This document shows, in pieces, positions 1 to 7,925 of a stretch of DNA of 64,000 bases. This DNA comes from Comamonas serinivorans (GTDB lineage: Bacteria; Pseudomonadota; Gammaproteobacteria; Burkholderiales; Burkholderiaceae_C). Below the pieces are notes generated by a model. It saw only the letters and a program-made list of their open reading frames with translations, had not been told where the DNA came from and searched no databases. The stretch is taken from NCBI RefSeq assembly GCF_002158865.1, contig NZ_CP021455.1, positions 1,798,001 through 1,862,000 on the forward strand. Reading direction: 5' to 3'. Every line of letters begins with the position of its first letter. The first letter of the stretch is position 1. The position numbers and the translations under genes were made by a program.

Positions 1-558
1 CTGAGCTTCATCGGCAATGCCAACCTGGCGCTGTTCGTGGGCCTGCTGGGCGCCTACCTGATGGCGCGGCGCCAGATCGGCGTGGAGCGCACGAGCGAGG
101 CCTTGACCGATGGCTTCAAGACCAGCGGCGAAATCCTGCTGATCACGGGGGTGGGGGGCTCGCTGGGCGCCATCATTACCGCGTCAGGCATGGGCACCGA
201 GCTGGGCAAGCTGTTCGCCACCGACGCCGGCGGGCCAGTGCTGCTGAGCATCCTGCTGGCCTGGTTCATCGCGGCGGTGCTGCACGTGGCCATCGGCTCG
301 GTGTCGGTCGCGGCGCTGACGGCCGCGGGCATCATCGGCCCCGTGGTGTCGCAGCTGCCCACCTCGCCCGTGGTCATCGGGTTTGCGATCGCCTCGGGCG
401 CGCTGTTCGCGGTGCAGGTCAACAGCAACTTCTTCTGGATGTTCAAGGGCTTGCTGGGCCTGTCCACCAAGGGCGCCTTGAAGACCCTGACCATGGTCAC
501 GTCCATCGCGGCGGTGGTCTCGCTGCCCATGGTGATCCTGGTCAGCTGGGTGTTTTAG
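1..558 (+). CDS. GntP-family permease, C-terminal part (5' end outside window)
   Basis: The reading frame is open from base 1 and closes with TAG at 556-558, giving the last 185 residues of a very hydrophobic protein. The stretch SGEILLITGVGGSLGAI, followed by alternating hydrophobic segments and a final membrane helix ending in VSWVF, is typical of the C-terminal half of GntP-type (gluconate/organic acid:H+) inner-membrane symporters. The family normally has about 450 residues, so more than half lies upstream of the window. The substrate cannot be read from this part. A palindromic repeat begins 3 nt after the stop codon. Confidence 0.8.
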   Translation: MSFIGNANLALFVGLLGAYLMARRQIGVERTSEALTDGFKTSGEILLITGVGGSLGAIITASGMGTELGKLFATDAGGPVLLSILLAWFIAAVLHVAIGSVSVAALTAAGIIGPVVSQLPTSPVVIGFAIASGALFAVQVNSNFFWMFKGLLGLSTKGALKTLTMVTSIAAVVSLPMVILVSWVF

Positions 559-561
559 TGG

Positions 562-607
562 GTATGTGTCCATCCTGGTTGTTTGAACAACGTGGATTGA
601 TGCATAC
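562..607. repeat. 46-bp GTAT palindrome, copy A
   Basis: Starts with GTAT and ends with ATAC, 46 nt overall. The centre TTGTT-TG-AACAA is a clean inverted repeat, but the usual CCG/CGG positions read TGG/CGT here. It lies between two convergent genes, 3 nt after the permease stop. Confidence 0.85.
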
Positions 608-621
608 TGGCTTGTTCTCGC

Positions 622-1047
622 TCAGGATGCGGCGCCGGGCACCACGGCAATCGTGGCGTGCATCAAGGCCATCGGCTTACGCGCATCACCGGCCAGGGCA
701 TGGACCTCGCAGGCGCAGGCGATGAGGCGTCGGCCCGACGCTGACCACCTTGCCCGTGGCCACGAAGTGTTCGCCGATCGCGGGCCGCAGCAGGTTGAGC
801 TTGAACTCGGCCGTGACCACCTCGGCGTCTGCCGGCGCCTGCGTCAAGGTGGCATAGCCGCAGGCGCTGTCGGCCATGCTGGTGGTGGCGTCGGCATGCA
901 GGAAGCCGTGCTGCTGTGACAAGGCTGGGCAAAGGGCAGGGCGATCTGCATCTCGCCCGCGCTGATGAGCGTGAGGTGGGCACCCAGCGTGGTCATCAGG
1001 CCCTGTCGGGCAAAACTGGCGCGAACGCGTGCTTCCATGGGCGTCAT
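622..1047 (-). pseudogene. PaaI-type acyl-CoA thioesterase, disrupted by two frameshifts
   Basis: Three minus-strand frames must be joined to give a complete hotdog-fold thioesterase. Frame one gives MTPMEARVRASFARQG through EMQIALPFAQ. Near 925 one base seems missing and the protein continues as LSQQHGFLHADATTSMADSA. Near 733-735 one base (a third G on the minus strand) seems extra, after which the protein continues as RRLIACACEVHALAGD and ends at the stop 622-624. The motif HGFLHADATTSMADSA corresponds to the active-site region of PaaI-like thioesterases (HGG...AD.A). The two indels compensate each other, so the ends are in one frame. ATG at 1038 is an alternative start. It may be a real pseudogene or an assembly artefact; as written, no full-length enzyme can be made. 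Confidence 0.7.
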
Positions 1048-1304
1048 CCTGGTGGGACGCGCGAGGGCCTGTCGCGCGGGCGGTGCTTGGCGTGAAAGGC
1101 TTGCGCCAAGGCTCTCGCCGAGGCGTGCGATGTGGGGTGGACCGAATCGGCGCCAGCCCCACCAGCTGCGACGGCGCGGCGGGTGTCTGCCAGGCCGCCT
1201 GGGCCGGGTCAGCTGCCCGTGTGACTGTCGGCGGCCTCGGGCGGCGGCACAATCGCTGCTTTCCTGAAAGCAGCACACCATGACAAGCCCACGCGGAGCC
1301 ACCC

Positions 1305-2513
1305 ATGTCTGAACGGCTGGTGGTCACCACCTGCAAGCTGGGCATCGGCCAGACGCTGTCCTGGGGGTCGGCGTTTTACCTGCCGGCCATCCTCTCGGGG
1401 TCCATGGCCCAAAGCCTGGGCACCCAGGTCCCCACCATCTTCGCGGCGTTTTCCCTGGCCTTGCTCGTCGTCGCCGCTACCGGTCCGGTGGCCGGGCGCA
1501 TCATCGATCGCTGGGGCGGGCGGCCGGTGCTGATGGCGACCAACGTGCTGTTTGCCGTGGGGCTGGTGCTGCTGTCGCAGGTGCAGACCCCGGGGCAGCT
1601 GTTCGCGGTGTGGCTGCTGCTGGGCGTGGCCATGGGGGCCGGTCTGTACGAAGCCTCGTTCGCCACCGTGGTGCGCCTGCATGGGCAGGCGGCGCGGCGG
1701 GCCATCGTGGGCATCACCTTGTTCGGAGGCTTTGCCAGCACCGTCAGCTGGCCGGTCACCACCTTTTTGCTGCACGAGGTTGGCTGGCGCAACGCCTGCC
1801 TGTTCTGGGCTGGCGTGCAGGCGCTGGTGCTGCTGCCCCTGCATGCCTCGCTGCCACGCATTCAGCCACCGGCCGAGGTGCCGGCGGCGCAGACGCCGGC
1901 TGCGCCGGGCCCGGCTCAATCGCCCACCTTCGTGCGCGACAACCTGGGCACGCTGCTGCTCATGGCGCTGTCGTTCTCGTGCGTGTGGTTCATCGGCACG
2001 TCCATGATGTCGCACCTGCCGCGCCTGCTGGTGGTGAGCGGCGCCACGGCCGCCGCCGCCGTGGCCGCCGCGGCGTTGGTGGGTCCGGCCCAGGTGCTGG
2101 GCCGCATCGCCGATTACAGCTTTCTGCGCGAAGCGCATCCGCTGTGGTCGGCGCGCATCGCCATCATGGCCTACCCGCTGGCGGCCTTGGTGCTGGCGCT
2201 GTTCGGCAGCGCGGCCGGCTGGGCCTACGGGGTCATCTTTGGCCTGGGCAACGGCATCATGACCGTGGCCATGGGCACCTTGCCGCTGGCCATGTTCGGC
2301 GCCCAGGGGTATGGCCAGCGTCAGGGCATGCTGATGGTGCCCGCGCGCATGGCGCAGGCCAGCGCCCCCTTTGTGTTCGGCATGGCCCTGGATCGCCTGC
2401 AGCTCGGTGCACTGTGGCTGGTGGTGGTGGTGGCCACCACGGCCTGCATCGCCTTGTGGTGCCTGCGCGCGCGCCAGGCGCCGGCCGCATCGGCCGTGCC
2501 GCAGGCGGCTTGA
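1305..2513 (+). CDS. MFS transporter
   Basis: A 402-residue inner-membrane protein with about 12 hydrophobic segments, the usual size of the major facilitator superfamily. The loop between helices 2 and 3 carries the family motif GRIIDRWGGRP at residues 64-74. A longer hydrophilic loop near residues 185-205, rich in Ala and Pro, separates the two six-helix halves. The ATG at 1305 is chosen because MSERLVVTTCKLG leads directly into helix 1. It stands alone: the gene before it is on the other strand and about 400 nt without a gene follow. The substrate is not evident. Confidence 0.85.
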   Translation: MSERLVVTTCKLGIGQTLSWGSAFYLPAILSGSMAQSLGTQVPTIFAAFSLALLVVAATGPVAGRIIDRWGGRPVLMATNVLFAVGLVLLSQVQTPGQLFAVWLLLGVAMGAGLYEASFATVVRLHGQAARRAIVGITLFGGFASTVSWPVTTFLLHEVGWRNACLFWAGVQALVLLPLHASLPRIQPPAEVPAAQTPAAPGPAQSPTFVRDNLGTLLLMALSFSCVWFIGTSMMSHLPRLLVVSGATAAAAVAAAALVGPAQVLGRIADYSFLREAHPLWSARIAIMAYPLAALVLALFGSAAGWAYGVIFGLGNGIMTVAMGTLPLAMFGAQGYGQRQGMLMVPARMAQASAPFVFGMALDRLQLGALWLVVVVATTACIALWCLRARQAPAASAVPQAA

Positions 2514-2912
2514 GCACCGGCTCGACATCGGCTTCGTTGGGGTGACCACGCCTGCCGGCGCCAGGGTCGGCAGATGCTACCGCCGTGACCGGCAAGGGCG
2601 AAGCGGTGCGTGCATGAGCGGACGGCCTGCACCGCCTGTGCCCGGCTCGCGACAAGCCGGGTGACGTCCGAATGCACCGGTGCACTGGCATTCAGGCCTG
2701 GATCGATTGCCCCTGGTCCGGCATCCGTTCGCCAGCCGCTGGGAAGGCAGGCCAGCCGTCGGCCGCGGCGCCTGGCCAGCCTTTACATAACTTCAAGCAG
2801 CCTTCACGGCGGCTGCGGGCGGCCACGCTACGATGGCCACCCATTGGACGATCCGGCCGCGTGAAGCGGGCTGGCCAACCCCTTCATCCGCACCAACCCC
2901 GGCGACGCCTTC
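2514..2912. other. Intergenic region upstream of the efflux operon
   Basis: I see no coding sequence with family resemblance here. The end of the region is less GC-rich around 2781-2806 and probably holds the promoter and control sites of the downstream RND operon; see the separate direct-repeat entry. Confidence 0.5.
2783..2806 (+). promoter_or_regulatory. Possible direct-repeat regulator site upstream of efflux operon
   Basis: TTACA at 2783 is followed by CTTCA at 2791-2795 and again at 2802-2806, the last two 11 bp apart, in the only AT-richer spot before the efflux operon. OmpR-family response regulators often bind tandem half-sites with about 11 bp spacing, so such a regulator is possible. 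Short motifs of this kind arise by chance; treat as weak. Confidence 0.25.
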
Positions 2913-4697
2913 ATGAACGCGACACCACCTCCCGCACACGCTCCAGCCCCTTCTGCTGCCCCTCATGCGCCACGTCCGCGGCGTTGGCTGGGCACGTTGG
3001 TGGCGCTCGCGGTCACGGCAGGGCTGGTCGGCGGGGGCTACTACCTCGTCAAGCGCCAGTCGGCGGGGCCGGCTGCAGCGCGCGGGCCGGGTGGCCCCGG
3101 TGGCCCAGGCGGCCCTCCTGGAGCGGGTGGTCCCGGTGGGCCAGGGGGCCCGGGCGCGCGCATGGGCGTCACCGTGGGCATGGCCACGGCGCGCCACGGC
3201 GAGCTGCCGCTCGTGATCGAGGCCCTGGGCACGGTGGTGCCGTCGCAGCAAGTGGCGCTGACGGCACAGGTGGGCGGCGTGCTGCAGGAGGTGCTGTTCG
3301 AAGAAGGGCAGCTCGTGAAGAAGGGCCAGTTGCTGGCCCGCATCGACCCGCGCACCTACGAGCAGACGCTGGCCCAGGCCAAGAGCCAGACCGCCAAGGA
3401 CCAGGCGCAGCTGGTCTCGGCGCAGCAGACGCTCAAGCGCTACGAGACGCTCTGGCAGCAGGACTCGATCGCCCGCCAGGACGTGGACACCCAGGCGGCG
3501 CTGGTCAAGCAGCTGCAGGCCACGGTGATGGCCGACCAGGCCAGCGAGCGGGCGGCGCAGATCAACCTGGATTACACGCGCATCACGGCGCCCATGGCCG
3601 GCCGCATCGGCCTGCGCGGCGTTGACCCCGGCAACCTGGTGTCGGCCGGCAGCAGCACGGCCATCGCCTCGATCGCCCAGATCACGCCGGTGGACGTGAG
3701 CTTTGCGGTGCCGCAGGACCGCGTGCCCGACGTGCTGGCCGCCCAGCGCGCCGGGGCTTTGCCCGTCACCGCGCTGGACCGCGCGCGCGTTCAGACCCTG
3801 GCGACGGGGCAGTTCCTGACCCTGGACAACGCCGTGGACACGGCCACCGGCACGGTGAAGGCCAAGGCGCGCTTTGCCAACGCCGACTACAAGCTGTTCC
3901 CCAACCAGTTCGTCAACGTCAGCCTGCGCCTGGGCTCGGCCACGGGGGTGCTGGTGCCCGTGAGCGCCGTGCGCCTGGGGCCCAATGGCAACTACGTCTA
4001 CGTGGTCGACGACGCGCAGACGGCGCACATGCGCCAGGTCAAGCGCGGCACGGCCAGCAACGAACTGGTCGAAATCACCGAAGGCCTGCAGGCGGGCGAG
4101 CGTGTGGTCACCGAAGGCGGCGACCGTGTGAAGGACGGTGGCCAGGTGCAGCTGGCCAGTGCCAACCCGGCGCAGCCCGCCAGCGGTGCGGGCCGTGGCA
4201 TGCGTGGCCGGCGCGGCGGGGCCAGCGGGCCGGGCATGGGCATGGGGCCACGCGGCGCTGCCTCGGCGCCGCGCGACGGCGCGTCCAGCCCGGCCGCTGG
4301 GGCGTCGGCCCCCCGGGCCGCGGCATCGGGCTCGGGCGGCCCGGCGCCTCGCGTCGGCTCGAACGTGGCCGCTGGCGCCAGTGCGGCGGCCGTGCCCGAG
4401 GCCGGCGTGGTGCCGGCGCCCACCGCACCGCCTGCGCCCGCAGCGCCCGCGCCGACACCCGATCGTCGCTCGCCTCATCCTGAAGGTATGGCCTCACGTC
4501 CGTTCAATGGTGAACGGCAATCGGGTGATACTGGTGGCAGGCAGTTGCCGCCTGAAGTGGCGGCCAAGCTGGCCAGCATGAGCGAGGCCGAGCGGCAGGC
4601 CTTTTTTGCGGCGCGCCGCGCGGCTCGCGCCGCCGGCGCTACGGCGTCGGCCGCTGGGCAGGGCGACGCGCTGGCTCGCGCACCCGGCACGCGCTGA
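2913..4697 (+). CDS. mdtA: RND efflux periplasmic adaptor (MdtA/MuxA-like)
   Basis: This 594-residue membrane-fusion protein links inner-membrane RND pumps to the outer-membrane channel. An N-terminal membrane anchor (about residues 28-45) precedes a Gly/Pro-rich linker. Then come the HlyD-type barrel and hairpin (PSQQVALTAQVGGVLQEVLF; long Gln/Ala-rich coiled coil; ITAPMAGRIGLRGVDPGN) and the beta-barrel and membrane-proximal domains. Family members usually end near 400 residues. Here a Gly/Ala/Ser/Pro-rich tail of about 170 residues follows, containing a 46-bp palindrome in frame (residues about 525-540). The ATG at 2913 heads a four-gene operon; the next gene starts 12 nt after the stop. 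Identification is firm; the exact symbol rests on operon layout. Confidence 0.88.
   Translation: MNATPPPAHAPAPSAAPHAPRPRRWLGTLVALAVTAGLVGGGYYLVKRQSAGPAAARGPGGPGGPGGPPGAGGPGGPGGPGARMGVTVGMATARHGELPLVIEALGTVVPSQQVALTAQVGGVLQEVLFEEGQLVKKGQLLARIDPRTYEQTLAQAKSQTAKDQAQLVSAQQTLKRYETLWQQDSIARQDVDTQAALVKQLQATVMADQASERAAQINLDYTRITAPMAGRIGLRGVDPGNLVSAGSSTAIASIAQITPVDVSFAVPQDRVPDVLAAQRAGALPVTALDRARVQTLATGQFLTLDNAVDTATGTVKAKARFANADYKLFPNQFVNVSLRLGSATGVLVPVSAVRLGPNGNYVYVVDDAQTAHMRQVKRGTASNELVEITEGLQAGERVVTEGGDRVKDGGQVQLASANPAQPASGAGRGMRGRRGGASGPGMGMGPRGAASAPRDGASSPAAGASAPRAAASGSGGPAPRVGSNVAAGASAAAVPEAGVVPAPTAPPAPAAPAPTPDRRSPHPEGMASRPFNGERQSGDTGGRQLPPEVAAKLASMSEAERQAFFAARRAARAAGATASAAGQGDALARAPGTR
4486..4531. 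repeat. 46-bp GTAT palindrome, copy B (inside mdtA-like gene)
   Basis: GTAT-N10-CCG-N12-CGG-N10-ATAC with central TTCA and TGAA, 46 nt. It is translated in frame as GMASRPFNGERQSGDTG within the low-complexity C-terminal tail of the adaptor, where an insertion would be tolerated. Confidence 0.9.
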
Positions 4698-4709
4698 GGT
4701 GCCGCAGCC

Positions 4710-7700
4710 ATGAACGTGTCCCGCCTCTTCATTCAGCGGCCGGTCGCCACCGGGCTGCTCATGGTGGCCATCGTGCTGTCGGGCCTGCTGGGCCTGAAGT
4801 GGCTGCCGATCTCGGCGCTGCCGCAGGTCGACTACCCGACCATCCAGGTGCAGACGCTGTACCCCGGGGCCAGCCCCGATGTGATGAGCCGCACGGTCAC
4901 CGCGCCGCTGGAGCGGCAGTTCGGCCAGATGTCGGGCCTGGACCGCATGAGCAGCACCAGCGCCGCAGGCGTGTCCATCGTCACGCTGCAGTTCGGCCTG
5001 TCGGAAAGCATGGACACGGCCGAGCAGCAGGTGCAGGCCGCGATCAATGGCGCCAGCACCTTCTTGCCGGCCGACCTGCCTTCGCAGCCGGTCTACGCCA
5101 AGGTGAACCCGGCGGATGCGCCGGTGCTGACGCTGGCCATCCGCTCGGACAGCCTGCCGCTGACCGAGGTGCAGAACATGGTCAACACGCGGCTGGCGCA
5201 GAAGATCAGCCAGGTGTCGGGCGTGGGCCTGGTCACCCTGGCCGGGGGCCAGAAGCCGGCCGTGCGCATCCAGGCCAACATCGACGCGCTGGCGGCCATG
5301 AACCTGGGCCTGGACACGGTGCGCAGCGCCATCAACAACGCCAACTCCAACAGCGCCAAGGGCAGCTTCGACGGGCCCACGCGCGCCTACACCATCAACG
5401 CCAACGACCAGCTCGCCACCGCGGACCAGTATGGCGAGGTCATCGTCGCCTACAAGAATGGTGCACCCGTGCGCCTGAAGGACGTGGCCCGCGTGGTCAA
5501 CGGCGCCGAGAACGACCGCCTGGGCGCCTGGGCTGCGGTGCTGGGCGGCGCGAGTGCCCAGGCCGACACAGGCACCGGCGACGGCGCGGACCGGGCCGCC
5601 GACCTGCGGCCCGTGATCCTGCTGAACGTGCAGCGCCAGCCCGGGGCCAACGTCATCGCCACGGTCGACGCCATCAAGAAACAGTTGCCCGCGCTGCGCG
5701 ACAGCCTGCCCGGCAGCGTCAGCGTGGACGTGCTGACCGACCGCACCCAGGGCATCCGCGCCTCGGTCGAACACGTGCAGATGGAGCTGGTGCTGGCCGT
5801 GGTCATGGTGGTGCTGGTGATCTTCTTCTTCCTGCACTCGCTGCAGGCCACGGTCATCGCCAGCATCGCCGTGCCGATCTCGCTGCTGGGCTCGGCCGGC
5901 CTCATGTACCTGCTGGGGTTCAGCCTGAACAACCTGAGCCTGATGGCGCTGACGATCGCCACCGGGTTCGTGGTGGACGATGCCATCGTCATGATCGAGA
6001 ACATCTCGCGCCACATGGAGATGGGCAAGAAGCCCATGCGCGCCGCGCTCGACGGCGCAGGCGAAATCGGCTTCACCATCGTGTCGCTGACGGTGTCGCT
6101 GATCGCGGTGCTGATCCCGCTGCTGTTCATGCAGGAGGTGATCGGCCGCCTGTTCCGCGAGTTCGCCGTGACCCTGGCCCTCACCATCCTGATTTCGGCC
6201 GTGGTGTCGCTCACGCTGGTGCCCATGATGTCGGCGCGCTGGCTGCGCTCGCTCGAAGAGGTGCATGGCCGCTTTGGCCAGGCCGTGCAGCGCGGGCTGG
6301 ACGGCATCGTGCACCGCTACGACCGCGGTCTGGTCTGGGTGCTGGCCCACCAGCCGCTGACCCTGGTGGTGGCCCTGGCCACGCTGGCGCTGACGGCCTT
6401 CCTGTTCTGGCTGATGCCCAAGAGCCTGTTCCCCACGCAGAGCACGGGCCAGCTGCAGATGCGGGTCGTGGCCTCGCCCGATGTGTCGTTCGAGCGCATG
6501 CAGACCCTGCAGAACCAGGTGGTGCGTGTGGTGATGGACGACGCCGCCACACAAAGCGTCTCGTCCGTCGTGGGCGTGGATGCGGCCAACAACACCATGC
6601 TCAACCAGGGCAGCGTGGTGGTGAACCTGCGCCCGCAGGGCGTGCTGGGCGACACCCAGGCAACCATCATGAGTCGCCTGCGCGAAGCCGTGGGCCAGCA
6701 GGTGGCAGGCGTCCGCATCTACCTGCAGCCCACGCAGGACCTGACGGTGGACAGCGAACGTGGCCCCACCGAGTACCGGTTTGAGATCGAGGGTGTCAAT
6801 ACGGCGGAAGTGAATACCTGGGCCAAGAAAATGGTGGAGTTGCTGGGGCAGGCGCCCGAGGTGCGCAATGTGACCACCGACGCCGGGGCCAGCGGCCCCA
6901 CGGCCATGGTGCAGACCGACCGCGACACCGCGTCGCGCCTGGGCATTTCGGCCAGCACCATCGACGACACGCTCTACAACGCGTTCGGCCAGCGCATCAT
7001 CTCGACCATCTTCACCGAGACCAGCCAGTACCGCGTCATCCTTGAGGCCGTGCCCGATGCGGACGCGAGCCTGCACACCCTGGAAGACCTGCCTGTGCGC
7101 ACCAGCGGCAGCAGCACCACGCCGCTGTCGGCGTTCGCCCAGGTGAAGGAACAGTCGGCGCCGCTGCAGATCACGCGCGTGGCGCAGTACCCGGCGGCCA
7201 CCGTCAGCTTCGACACGGCCAGCGGGGTGTCGCTGGGGGCCGCGGTGCAGGCCATCGACCGGGTCGCCCAAGAGGCCGGCATGCCCGAAAGCCTGAAACT
7301 GAGCTTCACGGGCACGGCCGGCACGCTGGCGTCGTCGCTGTCCAACCAGGTCTGGCTGCTGCTGGCGGCCATCGTCTGCGTCTACATCGTGCTGGGCGTG
7401 CTGTACGAGAGCTGGGTGCACCCGCTGACCATCCTGTCCACGCTGCCCTCGGCCGGTGTGGGTGCCTTGCTGGCGCTGTGGCTGATGGGGCACGCGCTGG
7501 ACATCGTCGGCATCATCGGCCTGGTGCTGCTGATCGGCATCGTGAAGAAGAACGCCATCATGATGATCGACTTCGCGCTGGAGGCCGAGCGCCACCAGGG
7601 CATGAGCGCGCAGGACGCCATCCACCAGGCCGCGCTGCTGCGCTTCCGGCCCATCCTGATGACCACGCTGGCGGCGCTGGCGGCGGCGCTGCCGCTGATG

Positions 7701-7925
7701 TTCAGCTGGGGCGACGGTGCCGAGCTGCGCCGGCCGCTGGGTGTGTCCATTTTCGGGGGGCTGGTGCTGAGCCAGCTGCTCACGCTGTTCACCACGCCGG
7801 TCATCTACCTCTGGTTCGACCGCTGGGGCCGCAAGTGGGACCGCATGGGCCACGCCCCCGATGACGACGAGCCGCCCGCATCGCAGGCGCCGGCCGCCCT
7901 GGCCGCGCCGGAAGGACGGGCATGA
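4710..7925 (+). CDS. mdtB: RND multidrug efflux pump, first of a pair (MdtB-like)
   Basis: An inner-membrane proton/drug antiporter of 1071 residues, the normal RND length. The N-terminus MNVSRLFIQRPVATGLLMVAI is the classic first helix of HAE1-type pumps. Two large periplasmic loops alternate with two sets of helices. The fourth helix carries ATGFVVDDAIVMIEN with the two proton-relay aspartates, and a later helix has VKKNAIMMIDFALEAER. YNAFGQRIISTIF matches the MdtB/MdtC type. A short Ala/Asp/Gly-rich insertion lies near residues 275-300. Two different RND pumps following one adaptor is the MdtABC/MuxABC arrangement, in which both subunits form one hetero-trimeric pump. The end overlaps the next start by 4 nt (ATGA). 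Confidence 0.92.
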   Translation: MNVSRLFIQRPVATGLLMVAIVLSGLLGLKWLPISALPQVDYPTIQVQTLYPGASPDVMSRTVTAPLERQFGQMSGLDRMSSTSAAGVSIVTLQFGLSESMDTAEQQVQAAINGASTFLPADLPSQPVYAKVNPADAPVLTLAIRSDSLPLTEVQNMVNTRLAQKISQVSGVGLVTLAGGQKPAVRIQANIDALAAMNLGLDTVRSAINNANSNSAKGSFDGPTRAYTINANDQLATADQYGEVIVAYKNGAPVRLKDVARVVNGAENDRLGAWAAVLGGASAQADTGTGDGADRAADLRPVILLNVQRQPGANVIATVDAIKKQLPALRDSLPGSVSVDVLTDRTQGIRASVEHVQMELVLAVVMVVLVIFFFLHSLQATVIASIAVPISLLGSAGLMYLLGFSLNNLSLMALTIATGFVVDDAIVMIENISRHMEMGKKPMRAALDGAGEIGFTIVSLTVSLIAVLIPLLFMQEVIGRLFREFAVTLALTILISAVVSLTLVPMMSARWLRSLEEVHGRFGQAVQRGLDGIVHRYDRGLVWVLAHQPLTLVVALATLALTAFLFWLMPKSLFPTQSTGQLQMRVVASPDVSFERMQTLQNQVVRVVMDDAATQSVSSVVGVDAANNTMLNQGSVVVNLRPQGVLGDTQATIMSRLREAVGQQVAGVRIYLQPTQDLTVDSERGPTEYRFEIEGVNTAEVNTWAKKMVELLGQAPEVRNVTTDAGASGPTAMVQTDRDTASRLGISASTIDDTLYNAFGQRIISTIFTETSQYRVILEAVPDADASLHTLEDLPVRTSGSSTTPLSAFAQVKEQSAPLQITRVAQYPAATVSFDTASGVSLGAAVQAIDRVAQEAGMPESLKLSFTGTAGTLASSLSNQVWLLLAAIVCVYIVLGVLYESWVHPLTILSTLPSAGVGALLALWLMGHALDIVGIIGLVLLIGIVKKNAIMMIDFALEAERHQGMSAQDAIHQAALLRFRPILMTTLAALAAALPLMFSWGDGAELRRPLGVSIFGGLVLSQLLTLFTTPVIYLWFDRWGRKWDRMGHAPDDDEPPASQAPAALAAPEGRA

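Noticed and set aside
6773..6817. GTAC...ATAC at 45 nt inside the first RND pump gene, resembling a repeat copy
   Set aside because: The encoded residues (TEYRFEIEGVNTAEVNTW) align without gap to the same place in MdtB-type pumps as I remember them, so it is native coding sequence and the match is probably chance.
4494..7853. 1119-codon open frame on the minus strand
   Set aside because: Antisense shadow of the RND pump gene; composition (His/Gln/Arg/Gly-rich) is that of a GC-rich gene read backwards, no motif.
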